From HGM04593 sp045646845 (GTDB lineage Bacteria; Bacteroidota; Bacteroidia; Bacteroidales; Bacteroidaceae), in NCBI GenBank assembly GCA_045646845.1, contig JAZRLO010000039.1:1-45137 (forward strand): a DNA stretch of 45,137 bases. Direction: 5' to 3'. The notes beneath the pieces were generated by a model, which worked only from the letters and a program-made list of their open reading frames with translations, was not told where the DNA came from and did not search any database. Shown here one piece after another: positions 25,228-32,526 of this stretch (the stretch's first letter is position 1; the number at the start of each line of letters is the position of its first letter). Position numbers and translations under genes: made by a program.

Positions 25228-25245
25228 GAGATATCCTGAACGCTT

Positions 25246-25281
25246 GAATACCCCGGAAATTCGAACTTCCGGGGTATTCTT
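25246..25281 (+). terminator. terminator of the large sulfatase gene
   Basis: GAATACCCCGGAA (25246-25258) pairs with TTCCGGGGTATTC (25267-25279), loop 8 nt, followed by TTCTAC. Strong GC core; the T-tract is weak. Confidence 0.8.
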
Positions 25282-25384
25282 CTACAAAAAAGTTCATACA
25301 GAAAGTCCATTGACATTTAAATTGTAGCAACAGAAAAGATTCCACCTATTTTGCATTCATGTATCTCTTTTTTCACTGTATCTA

Positions 25385-25415
25385 TTGACAAAGGGGGTAC
25401 ATTGTTGTATATTTG
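25385..25415 (+). promoter_or_regulatory. unusually strong promoter (dual consensus)
   Basis: TATATTTG (25408-25415) is a full Bacteroidetes -7 box followed by C. It also sits exactly 17 bp after TTGACA (25385-25390), so the site reads as TTGACA-N17-TATATT, a near-perfect classical sigma-70 promoter. No other promoter in this window has both. Transcription would start around 25420, just where the first RNA hairpin begins. Confidence 0.7.
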
Positions 25416-25419
25416 CATT

Positions 25420-25680
25420 GCCTTATGGTCATTCGGCCATTGAGGCAGACATTTTATTTAAGGCGTTTACACGCTTTGTTGTCCGACCAACCTAAACTAG
25501 CAATTTAAGTAAACCGGAAACAAGGTATTGTGGACGTCCTATGGTGATATTTCTCATTCCCAAAGGGAACCATTCCCTGACAGTAATGTTGACAATATCA
25601 GCGTGGGGCTCCGCACTACTCATTCTGTTTGCGGGGCTTTGCTAGTGCCTGGTTGGTGGTTTGGGTTTTGTGGACTTCAC
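25420..25680 (+). ncRNA. candidate multibranched structured RNA or long leader
   Basis: About 260 nt starting at the predicted transcription start. Helices seen: H1 GCCT-t-ATGG/CCAT-tg-AGGC (25420-25446); H2 AAGGCGT/ACGCTTT (25460-25477); a long closing helix CCAACC (25487-25492) + ACTAGCAA (25496-25503) with TTGCTAGT (25639-25646) + GGTTGG (25651-25656), possibly extended by GTCC/GGAC; inside it P2 TGATATT/AATATCA (25545-25551, 25594-25600) holding TTCCC-AAA-GGGAA (25557-25569), and P4 GCTCCGCA/TGCGGGGC (25608-25615, 25630-25637). Several arms can re-pair (see findings). No intrinsic terminator follows, so it may be the leader of the 125-aa gene or a processed RNA. I do not recognise a known class. 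Confidence 0.6.
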
Positions 25681-25743
25681 GCTTTCTTTATGCCCAATTC
25701 AAAACGTGTACCGCATTTGTTTAATCCCAAAAACAATTACATT

Positions 25744-26121
25744 ATGGAGAGGTACAGATTAGATTTGAAGCTGCCGAAGATTGTACGCTTGTATGAAGTT
25801 CCACGATGCGAGAGAGAAGAATACGGCCTGATTGGAAGAGATATCTTCCTTCACACCCCCTCGGGAATTATCGTGGAAATAATTGAGAAACAAGATATAC
25901 TCCTGGATGAGAAATACTTCACAATGCCTTTCTGTGATAAATGTCCCAATGGTGTTACCTACCAATACATTGCTGTGCTACTGCAGAATCCAAAAGAGAT
26001 GAAGGCTAAAGAAAGCAAGGAAGTAATGAAAATAGCAATAACTTGGTTCCTTAAACACATGAGTGAATACCTATACATAGACTCACTACCATGGGTTAAT
26101 CACCCCGATGAACTGCAATAG
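25744..26121 (+). CDS. 125-aa protein of unknown function behind structured leader
   Basis: A 125-residue soluble protein with no signal peptide or membrane segment. It begins MERYRLDLKLPKIVRLYEVP, has a CDKC pair (in MPFCDKCPNG) that could bind metal or be chance, and a helical C-terminal half (ESKEVMKIAITWFLKHMSEY). The frame is open back to 25528, but that part overlays the structured RNA and has no protein-like composition, so ATG 25744 is chosen. It is more AT-rich than its neighbours. The only promoter I see is at 25385-25415, giving a leader of about 320 nt. I do not recognise a family, and function is unknown. Confidence 0.6.
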   Translation: MERYRLDLKLPKIVRLYEVPRCEREEYGLIGRDIFLHTPSGIIVEIIEKQDILLDEKYFTMPFCDKCPNGVTYQYIAVLLQNPKEMKAKESKEVMKIAITWFLKHMSEYLYIDSLPWVNHPDELQ

Positions 26122-26129
26122 GCATTTAC

Positions 26130-26175
26130 ATATACAACGTACGGCGACAGAAACCTGTCGCCGTACGTTGTATAT
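26130..26175. terminator. long perfect hairpin between convergent genes
   Basis: A 21-bp perfect stem around an AAAC loop, left arm 26130-26150 (core TACGGCGACAG), right arm 26155-26175. It lies 8 nt after the 125-aa gene and 13 nt before the stop of the convergent gene, so it can serve both strands. There is no T-run on either side. It is longer than usual for a terminator. Confidence 0.65.
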
Positions 26176-26188
26176 AAGATTTGATACA

Positions 26189-27340
26189 TCACTCAACTGT
26201 CATCAAATTACCTTTAAGGTCCCTGTATCCCTTAATGCCGTCGGCATTGTAGATGAACACGCGTGAATACTCTCCCACATACCAAAGATTACCGTTGAGG
26301 TCGATATACATTTCCCCGTCATAATTGTTCGAGAAATAACTGTCCGAAGCACCGTCCCAAAGCTTCGGCTCCAGCACATCCGTTTGCAAAGACTCGCTCC
26401 TTTTTATTGAAGCATTATCCTTGAGCGATGCACCGAATTCCATGAAACGGCTCTTGTAATCACCGCCACATATCGCGAAAGCCTTGTTACCCCTCTTCAC
26501 GAAATTGATGAAAACAACATCTTCGTCACCGCTATTGGCAACCTCGGACCACCCCGGCACGTTGACAATTCTGTTTTCGATACCGGCATAGAGATTGCCG
26601 CCGTAATCAGAAGTCAAGAAATAGAACTCATCGTACTGGTCGGTACCGCTTTCTATGAAAGACACCTTCGCAAAGACCGGATCAGTGTATCTTTCGGGAC
26701 GGGAACCTGTACGGTATATCGTAACTTTACTCTTGAATTCTGCCGTCAATTCAATTGTATCATTCACGCATGCGGTACGATGGACATTACCGTCGGTAGC
26801 AATCAAATAGAGTTGCCCGCCCGAAACGGCCGCGCTGTTCGCCGAACCTCCCCAATAAGGAGTCGGCTTACGGCTCTTCATATCAAGACACACCGTGTGG
26901 CTGCCACGGCCATATATAAGCAGATAATCACTTCCGGGCTGAATCTCCATCTTCTTCGGGTAAATATCATCGGATGGGAACAGAGGCTTATCGTCAATAC
27001 CCTTCACGTACAGTCCGCTGCCGCCTACCCAATAGTACAGGTTAGTCATATCTGCCGCTATGGCTTTTATGTCCTTGCCGTATAAGGACGGAGTATCATC
27101 CTTGACAGAAAGCACGACCTTTACCTCACCTGTAACCTTATCGACAGAAAAGACATTCTCACCTGTATTCAGGTATAAGAAATTGCTGCTTTCGGCAATA
27201 TTCAAGATGTTATTGTATGCAGGAAGCTGCAACACAGCATATTTGCCGCTCGGCTTTACCGGCTTTGACTTTTTCGACTGCCCTGACACCATGGATGATG
27301 CAAAGAGCATAACAACCGCAAACATCAAAATTCTCTTCAT
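26189..27340 (-). CDS. secreted, probably beta-propeller protein of unknown function
   Basis: A 383-residue exported protein (MKRILMFAVVMLFASSMVSGQ signal, cleavage after about residue 20), with a basic stretch KSKPVKPSGK after it. The rest is made of repeating strand-turn units with recurrent phrases such as NFLYLNTGENVFSVDKVTGEVKV, NLYYWVGGSGLYVKG, QLYLIATDGNVHRTA and ENRIVNVPGW, as in six- or seven-bladed beta-propellers. The last blade has INYDGEMYIDLNGNLWYVGE-like wording. No catalytic motif seen. An ATG three codons upstream (27349) is the alternative start. A single gene; function unknown. Confidence 0.75.
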   Translation of the reverse strand: MKRILMFAVVMLFASSMVSGQSKKSKPVKPSGKYAVLQLPAYNNILNIAESSNFLYLNTGENVFSVDKVTGEVKVVLSVKDDTPSLYGKDIKAIAADMTNLYYWVGGSGLYVKGIDDKPLFPSDDIYPKKMEIQPGSDYLLIYGRGSHTVCLDMKSRKPTPYWGGSANSAAVSGGQLYLIATDGNVHRTACVNDTIELTAEFKSKVTIYRTGSRPERYTDPVFAKVSFIESGTDQYDEFYFLTSDYGGNLYAGIENRIVNVPGWSEVANSGDEDVVFINFVKRGNKAFAICGGDYKSRFMEFGASLKDNASIKRSESLQTDVLEPKLWDGASDSYFSNNYDGEMYIDLNGNLWYVGEYSRVFIYNADGIKGYRDLKGNLMTVE

Positions 27341-27537
27341 AACAATCATGTTTAAAAATTTATAACTGTTTTCTTATGATTGATGAGGTATATACCATTC
27401 ACATACTGCCCCACCTACACAAGTCATCTACAAACATCGTAAAGTTTTTTGACATTTGCAATGTCCAGACACGACTGTTTGGCACAGTGTAGTTTAAATT
27501 TCACACGGAAAACAGAAAAGCGACTCTACGGACAAAG

Positions 27538-27568
27538 TCTGTTACACCGGCAATTGCCACATAACAGA
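27538..27568 (-). terminator. tex terminator hairpin
   Basis: TCTGTTA (27538-27544) pairs with TAACAGA (27562-27568) and an inner GGC-AATT-GCC (27549-27558) forms the tip. It sits 14 nt after the tex stop, and minus-strand sequence after it is CTTTGTCC. The 27341-27537 gap otherwise shows no gene, and I cannot identify the promoter of the beta-propeller gene in it. Confidence 0.6.
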
Positions 27569-27582
27569 TTTGCCATGCGGTA

Positions 27583-29694
27583 CTACATTCCCTTCATGCT
27601 CAAGCTGATACGTTTCCTCTTGAGATCAACCTCCACCACACGTACCATTACCTGCTGACCGAGCTTCACAACATCGCCGGGCGAAGAGACGAACTTGTCA
27701 GCAAGTTGTGATATATGTACAAGACCATCTTGATGCACGCCAATGTTCACAAAAGCCCCGAAGGCAGTTATGTTCGAGACCAACCCCGGAAGCAACATAC
27801 CCTCCCGCAGGTCCTCAATATCGTGCACGTTGGGGTCGAAAGAGAAAGCCTTGGCCTGTTCGCGCGGGTCGAGACCGCGTTTATTGAGCGAGTCCATTAT
27901 ATCGGTAAGCGTAGGCATTCCCACGTTGCCGCCCACATAGTTGGAAAGGACAACCTTCTTGCGCAACTCTCCATCGGAGATGAACTCTTCGGGCGAGACA
28001 CCGCAATCCTTTGCCATGCGTACAACGATATTGTACGATTCGGGATGTACCGCCGTGTTGTCCAACGGCTCGTTACCGCCCACCACTCGCAGGAATCCAG
28101 CCGCCTGCTCGAAAGCCTTGTTGCCGAGCCTCGGCACTTTGAGAAGCTCCCTTCTGTTATGGAAATCACCGTTTTCCGCACGGTATTTCACTATATTTTC
28201 GGCAAGCGCGGGGCCCAGTCCCGATATATGCGTGAGTATCTGCTTTGTCGCCGTATTCAAATTGACACCCACTTTATTCACACAACTCTCCACAACCACA
28301 TCGAGCCGTTCCTTCAGTTTGCCTTGGTCAACGCTGTGCTGATACTGTCCCACTCCAATGGAACGCGGTTCAATTTTCACAAGTTCCGAAAGCGGGTCGA
28401 TGAGACGACGCCCAATGGATACGGCTCCACGTACTGTGACATCCTCATCGGGGAACTCCTCGCGCGCAACCTGCGATGCCGAATACACCGATGCGCCATC
28501 CTCATTTACAGGGAAAATTTCGGCATCGAGTGCAAGAGAGCGTACAAAATCCTCTGTCTCCCTGCCCGCGGTTCCGTTTCCTACGGCAAACGCCTCAATG
28601 GAATACTGCTGTACCAGCCCGGTTATTATCCGGGCGGCCTCTGCCCGGCTGTTCTGCGGTGGATGCGGATAGATTACAGTATGATATACAAGATTACCTT
28701 GAGAGTCGAGTACCACAACTTTGCATCCGGTACGGAAACCGGGATCTATTGCAAGAACGCGTTTCTGCCCCAGAGGTGAGGACATGAGCAACTGACGCAG
28801 GTTCTCGGCAAAAACGGCTATGGCCTCGTCGTCGGCACGCACCTTTGCAGCCGCACGTGTCTCATTTTCTATCGATGGAGCAAGAAGACGCTTGTAGCCG
28901 TCCGCAATTGCAGCCTCCATATATTCACGCGATGGAGAGAAACGTTTTACAAGACGACGGCAGAGCTGTTCAGTAGCCTCAGCGGCATCGACGGAGACCG
29001 AAACGCGCAGAAAGCCCTCCTCCTCGCCACGCATAATGGCCAGAAGACGATGCGATGATATTCGTGACACACTCTCCTGCCACTCATAATAATCGGAATA
29101 TTTTATACCGTCAGGCTCCTTGCCCTTCACCACTTTTGAAGTTAGGAGACCATGCCGCGAGAAGAGGCGGCGGACGATATTACGCGCACCCTCGTCCTCC
29201 GACACACGTTCGGCGATTATGTCGCATGCACCGGCTATTGCATCATCGACAGAAGGAACATCCTTATTTATAAATGTACGTGCCCTACCCTTTATATCAC
29301 TGCCCTGCTGCATATATATGTAATCGGCAAGCGGTTCAAGCCCACGCTCCTTAGCCATAGTCGCGCGCGTACGGCGTTTGGGCTTATAGGGCAGATATAT
29401 ATCCTCCAGCTCAACGGCATCAAAACAGCCATCTATGCGTCTTTTCAGTTCCTGTGTAAGCTTCCCCTGCTCCTCTATGGTAGCAATTATGGTTGCCTTA
29501 CGCTGCACGAGAGCCTTCAGTTTCTCATGCATATCCTTCACGTTACCCACGGCAACCTCGTCCATGGAGCCGGAAGCCTCCTTGCGGTAACGCGATATGA
29601 ACGGAACAGTTGCTCCGCCCTCAAGAAGTTCAACCACATTCTTCACCTTTTCGGGAACAAGTCCCAATTCCTTCGCGATTATATTTATAAGCAT
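27583..29694 (-). CDS. tex: Tex-family S1 RNA-binding protein
   Basis: A 703-residue cytosolic nucleic-acid-binding protein of the Tex/YhgF family (related to eukaryotic Spt6), linked to transcription. Domains in order: N-terminal helical part (LLEGGATVPFISRYRKEASG; LEDIYLPYKPKRRTRATMAKERGLEPLAD), YqgF-like RNase H fold (VLAIDPGFRTGCKVVVLD, about 305-325), helix-hairpin-helix pair (LNTATKQILTHISGLGPALAENIV), and S1 domain at the C-terminus (SNITAFGAFVNIGVHQDGLVHISQ). Full length. ATG 29694 is chosen because residues before it are not part of the family. Own promoter at 29712. Confidence 0.96.
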   Translation of the reverse strand: MLINIIAKELGLVPEKVKNVVELLEGGATVPFISRYRKEASGSMDEVAVGNVKDMHEKLKALVQRKATIIATIEEQGKLTQELKRRIDGCFDAVELEDIYLPYKPKRRTRATMAKERGLEPLADYIYMQQGSDIKGRARTFINKDVPSVDDAIAGACDIIAERVSEDEGARNIVRRLFSRHGLLTSKVVKGKEPDGIKYSDYYEWQESVSRISSHRLLAIMRGEEEGFLRVSVSVDAAEATEQLCRRLVKRFSPSREYMEAAIADGYKRLLAPSIENETRAAAKVRADDEAIAVFAENLRQLLMSSPLGQKRVLAIDPGFRTGCKVVVLDSQGNLVYHTVIYPHPPQNSRAEAARIITGLVQQYSIEAFAVGNGTAGRETEDFVRSLALDAEIFPVNEDGASVYSASQVAREEFPDEDVTVRGAVSIGRRLIDPLSELVKIEPRSIGVGQYQHSVDQGKLKERLDVVVESCVNKVGVNLNTATKQILTHISGLGPALAENIVKYRAENGDFHNRRELLKVPRLGNKAFEQAAGFLRVVGGNEPLDNTAVHPESYNIVVRMAKDCGVSPEEFISDGELRKKVVLSNYVGGNVGMPTLTDIMDSLNKRGLDPREQAKAFSFDPNVHDIEDLREGMLLPGLVSNITAFGAFVNIGVHQDGLVHISQLADKFVSSPGDVVKLGQQVMVRVVEVDLKRKRISLSMKGM

Positions 29695-29711
29695 ATCAAC
29701 GTAATTTTTCA

Positions 29712-29719
29712 CGAAGATA
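29712..29719 (-). promoter_or_regulatory. -7-like box of tex
   Basis: On the minus strand TATCTTCG, 18 nt before ATG 29694, one base from consensus. The leader would be only about 10 nt. Confidence 0.5.
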
Positions 29720-29898
29720 ATACAAAAGGGAACAAAAAAAGGCTTCAATACGGGAAAACATCAGAACTACCGACTTTTTACGGTAATAAACCGTGATGCT
29801 GCACGTAAGAAATGAAAAAAAGAACAGAATGCTGAAATATTTATAAACAGCAAGTAAAATCATCAGCCCAATGTGTTCTACATTCAAACAAAATGTAT
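29720..29898. other. intergenic DNA between divergent tex and tkt
   Basis: AT-rich, no gene or clear hairpin seen. It probably holds upstream promoter elements for both genes. Confidence 0.4.
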
Positions 29899-29906
29899 TA
29901 CTTTTG
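29899..29906 (+). promoter_or_regulatory. -7 box of tkt-rpiB
   Basis: TACTTTTG matches TAnnTTTG. Expected start near 29913, giving a leader of about 85 nt. Confidence 0.6.
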
Positions 29907-29925
29907 TAACAATTTACGGGAAGGT

Positions 29926-29963
29926 ACATTCCAGTCTGTCCGCTTTGCCGGCAAACGGGATGT
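29926..29963 (+). promoter_or_regulatory. hairpin in the tkt leader
   Basis: ACATTCC (29926-29932) pairs with GGGATGT (29957-29963, one G-U), and its tip holds the palindrome TTTGCCGGCAAA (29944-29955). The hairpin ends 34 nt before the tkt ATG. It could affect mRNA stability or translation; no known riboswitch matches. Confidence 0.4.
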
Positions 29964-29997
29964 AACATTTTAGAAACTCTAATAACCAATAAGAAAT

Positions 29998-32010
29998 ATG
30001 AACAGCAAGCAACTGATGAACAAGGCAGCGGACAACATTCGTATTCTCACTGCCGCAATGGTAGAGAAGGCCAAATCGGGACACCCCGGTGGTGCAATGG
30101 GCGGTGCCGACTTCATCAACGTCCTCTATTCAGAATTTTTGATACACGACCCCGAAAACCCATTGTGGGAAGGTCGTGACCGTTTCTTCCTTGACCCAGG
30201 TCACATGTCTCCGATGCTCTACTCCGTACTTGCATTGTCAGACAAGTTCACCATGGATGAGCTCAAGCAGCTCCGCCAGTGGGGAAGCGCGACTCCGGGA
30301 CACCCCGAAGTGAATTTCGAGCGTGGCATCGAGAACACGTCAGGTCCTCTCGGACAGGGACACACCTACGCCGTAGGTGCAGCCATCGCAGCAAAGTTCC
30401 TCGAGGCACGTCTCGGTGAAGAGCCGTTGGGCCACACAATATACGCATTCATCTCGGATGGCGGCGTACAGGAGGAGGTTTCACAGGGTGCAGGACGTCT
30501 TGCAGGCTACTTGAAGCTCAACAACCTCATCATGTTCTACGATGCGAACCAGATACAGCTCTCTACACGCTGCGATGAGGTAATGTTCGAAGATACAGCA
30601 AAGAAATACGAGGCATGGGGCTGGAAGGTCATCACCATCGACGGCAATGACTGCGATGCTATCCGTGCGGCACTCACAGAGGCCAAGGCCGAAAAGGAAC
30701 GCCCCACCCTCATCATCGGAAACACAGTAATGGGTAAAGGCGCACGCCGTGCCGACGGAAGCAGCTACGAGTTCGACTGCGGCACACACGGTGCACCTCT
30801 CGGCGGCGACGCGTACATCAATACAATAAAGAACCTTGGCGGTGACGTGGAGAACCCCTTCGTATTCTTCCCCGAGGTAAAGGAGATGTACGACAACCGT
30901 CTTGCAGAACTTCGCGGAATCGTTGCCGAGCGCAAGGCTGCAAAGGCAGCATGGGCAGCGGCGAACCCCGAGAAAGCACAGAAGCTCGAGGATTGGTTCA
31001 GCGGCAAGCAGCCCGTCATCGACTGGGCGTCAATTGAGCAGAAGGCTGACGCCCCCACACGCAACGCATCTTCAACCGTGCTCGGCATCCTTGCCGAGAA
31101 CTACGGCAACATGATATGCTCGTCGGCCGATTTGAGCAACAGCGACAAGACCGACGGATTCCTCAAAAAAACCCACGCGTTCACACCTGGCGACTTCAGC
31201 GGTGCGTTCCTGCACGCCGGCGTATCGGAGCTCACTATGGCCTGCGTATGTATAGGTATGGCACTCCACGGCGGTGTGATAGCAGCATGCGGTACATTCT
31301 TCGTATTCAGCGACTACATGAAGCCGGCTATCCGCATGGCAGCCCTCATGGAACTTCCGGTGAAGTTCATCTGGTCACACGACGCGTTCCGCGTAGGCGA
31401 AGACGGCCCGACACACGAGCCCGTTGAGCAGGAGGCACAGGTACGCCTCATGGAGAAGGTAAAGAACCACCACGGAAAGAACTCTATGCTCGTTCTGCGC
31501 CCCGCCGATGTAAACGAGGCTACACAGGCATGGAAACTGGCCATGGAGAACGACAATACACCTACAGGCCTTATCTTCTCACGCCAGAATGTAAATAACC
31601 TCCCCGAAGGCACCAACTACGAGGATGCAAGCAAGGGCGCATACATAATTGCAGGCAGCGACGCCGACTACGATGTAATCCTTGTCGCTTCAGGTTCCGA
31701 GGTTTCAACCTTAGTAGAGGGTGCGAAGCGTCTCAAGGCCGACGGTATCAAGACACGTATCGTTTCTGTTCCTTCCGAGGGTCTGTTCCGCACACAGTCA
31801 AAACAGTATCAGGAGAGCATCCTGCCTTCAGGAGCAAAGATATTCGGTCTCACAGCAGGCCTTCCCGTAAACCTCGAAGGACTTGTTGGTGCCAACGGTA
31901 AGGTTTGGGGATTGGAGTCATTCGGTTTCTCTGCACCATACAAGGTACTCGACGAGAAACTCGGCTTCACAGCAGAGAACGTGTATAACCAGGTAAAATC
32001 AATGCTATAA
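29998..32010 (+). CDS. tkt: transketolase
   Basis: A 670-residue thiamine-diphosphate enzyme of the non-oxidative pentose phosphate pathway (cytosol), moving two-carbon units between sugar phosphates. The pyrophosphate domain has KSGHPGGAMGGADF (about 26-39) and the ThDP/Mg2+ motif as SDG followed by FYDAN (Asp154-Gly155 to about 180). The pyrimidine domain has GVSELTMACVCIGMALHGG with the catalytic Glu, and SHDAFRVGEDGPTHEPVEQ (about 455-475). The C-terminal domain is complete. The stop overlaps the rpiB ATG by one base. Confidence 0.97.
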   Translation: MNSKQLMNKAADNIRILTAAMVEKAKSGHPGGAMGGADFINVLYSEFLIHDPENPLWEGRDRFFLDPGHMSPMLYSVLALSDKFTMDELKQLRQWGSATPGHPEVNFERGIENTSGPLGQGHTYAVGAAIAAKFLEARLGEEPLGHTIYAFISDGGVQEEVSQGAGRLAGYLKLNNLIMFYDANQIQLSTRCDEVMFEDTAKKYEAWGWKVITIDGNDCDAIRAALTEAKAEKERPTLIIGNTVMGKGARRADGSSYEFDCGTHGAPLGGDAYINTIKNLGGDVENPFVFFPEVKEMYDNRLAELRGIVAERKAAKAAWAAANPEKAQKLEDWFSGKQPVIDWASIEQKADAPTRNASSTVLGILAENYGNMICSSADLSNSDKTDGFLKKTHAFTPGDFSGAFLHAGVSELTMACVCIGMALHGGVIAACGTFFVFSDYMKPAIRMAALMELPVKFIWSHDAFRVGEDGPTHEPVEQEAQVRLMEKVKNHHGKNSMLVLRPADVNEATQAWKLAMENDNTPTGLIFSRQNVNNLPEGTNYEDASKGAYIIAGSDADYDVILVASGSEVSTLVEGAKRLKADGIKTRIVSVPSEGLFRTQSKQYQESILPSGAKIFGLTAGLPVNLEGLVGANGKVWGLESFGFSAPYKVLDEKLGFTAENVYNQVKSML

Positions 32011-32450
32011 TGAACAAGACAATAGGACTTGCAAGCGACCATGCAGGCTACCCTCTCAAGGAGCAGGTAAAGGAGTGGCTCACAGCTATGGGTTATGAAT
32101 ATGTCGATTTCGGCACCAACAGTACCGAGAGCTGCAACTACCCCGAATTTGCCCATGCACTCGCAACCGCAATAGAGAACGGCGAACTCACACGCGGCAT
32201 TGCCATCTGTGGCACAGGTAATGGTATCAACATGACACTCAACCACCACGACGCAATACGCAGTGCACTCTGCTGGATGCCGGAAATTGCAGAACTTGCA
32301 CGCCAGCACAACGACGCCAACGTAATGGTAATGCCAGGACGCTTTATCGCTACCGACAGCGCAAAGGAGTGCGTTGAGACATTCATCAACACACCGTTCG
32401 ACGGTGGCCCTCACCAGGCACGCATCGATGCAATCCCTGTAAAGAGATAA
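32010..32450 (+). CDS. rpiB: ribose-5-phosphate isomerase B
   Basis: A 146-residue isomerase interconverting ribose 5-phosphate and ribulose 5-phosphate. The RpiB substrate loop ASDHAGYPLK has Asp10/His11, and the catalytic Cys67 is in ICGTGNGINM. HDAIRSALCW and ARQHNDANVMVMPGRFI are typical. Starts on the last A of the tkt stop (TAATG), so translation is coupled, which places two steps of the same pathway in one operon. Confidence 0.95.
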   Translation: MNKTIGLASDHAGYPLKEQVKEWLTAMGYEYVDFGTNSTESCNYPEFAHALATAIENGELTRGIAICGTGNGINMTLNHHDAIRSALCWMPEIAELARQHNDANVMVMPGRFIATDSAKECVETFINTPFDGGPHQARIDAIPVKR

Positions 32451-32462
32451 TTACAGAAAAAC

Positions 32463-32515
32463 ATGAAGCAATAAAGCAGGGGAACCGTAATGGTTCCCCT
32501 GCTTTATTGCTTCAT
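32463..32515. terminator. terminator shared by rpiB and glnN
   Basis: A perfect 24-bp stem around the loop GTAAT, with the core GCAGGGGAACC/GGTTCCCCTGC. It fills the gap between convergent rpiB and glutamine synthetase genes and is symmetrical enough to serve both. Confidence 0.8.
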
Positions 32516-32526
32516 ACGGCCGTTCC

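Noticed and set aside
25528..25743. N-terminal extension of the 125-aa protein
   Set aside because: The extra 72 codons overlie the structured RNA and read as unlikely protein (Gly/Trp/Phe/Pro clusters); ATG 25744 gives a normal start.
27715..28779. 354-codon plus-strand frame opposite tex
   Set aside because: His/Arg-rich antisense reading of a well-defined Tex protein; no family resemblance.
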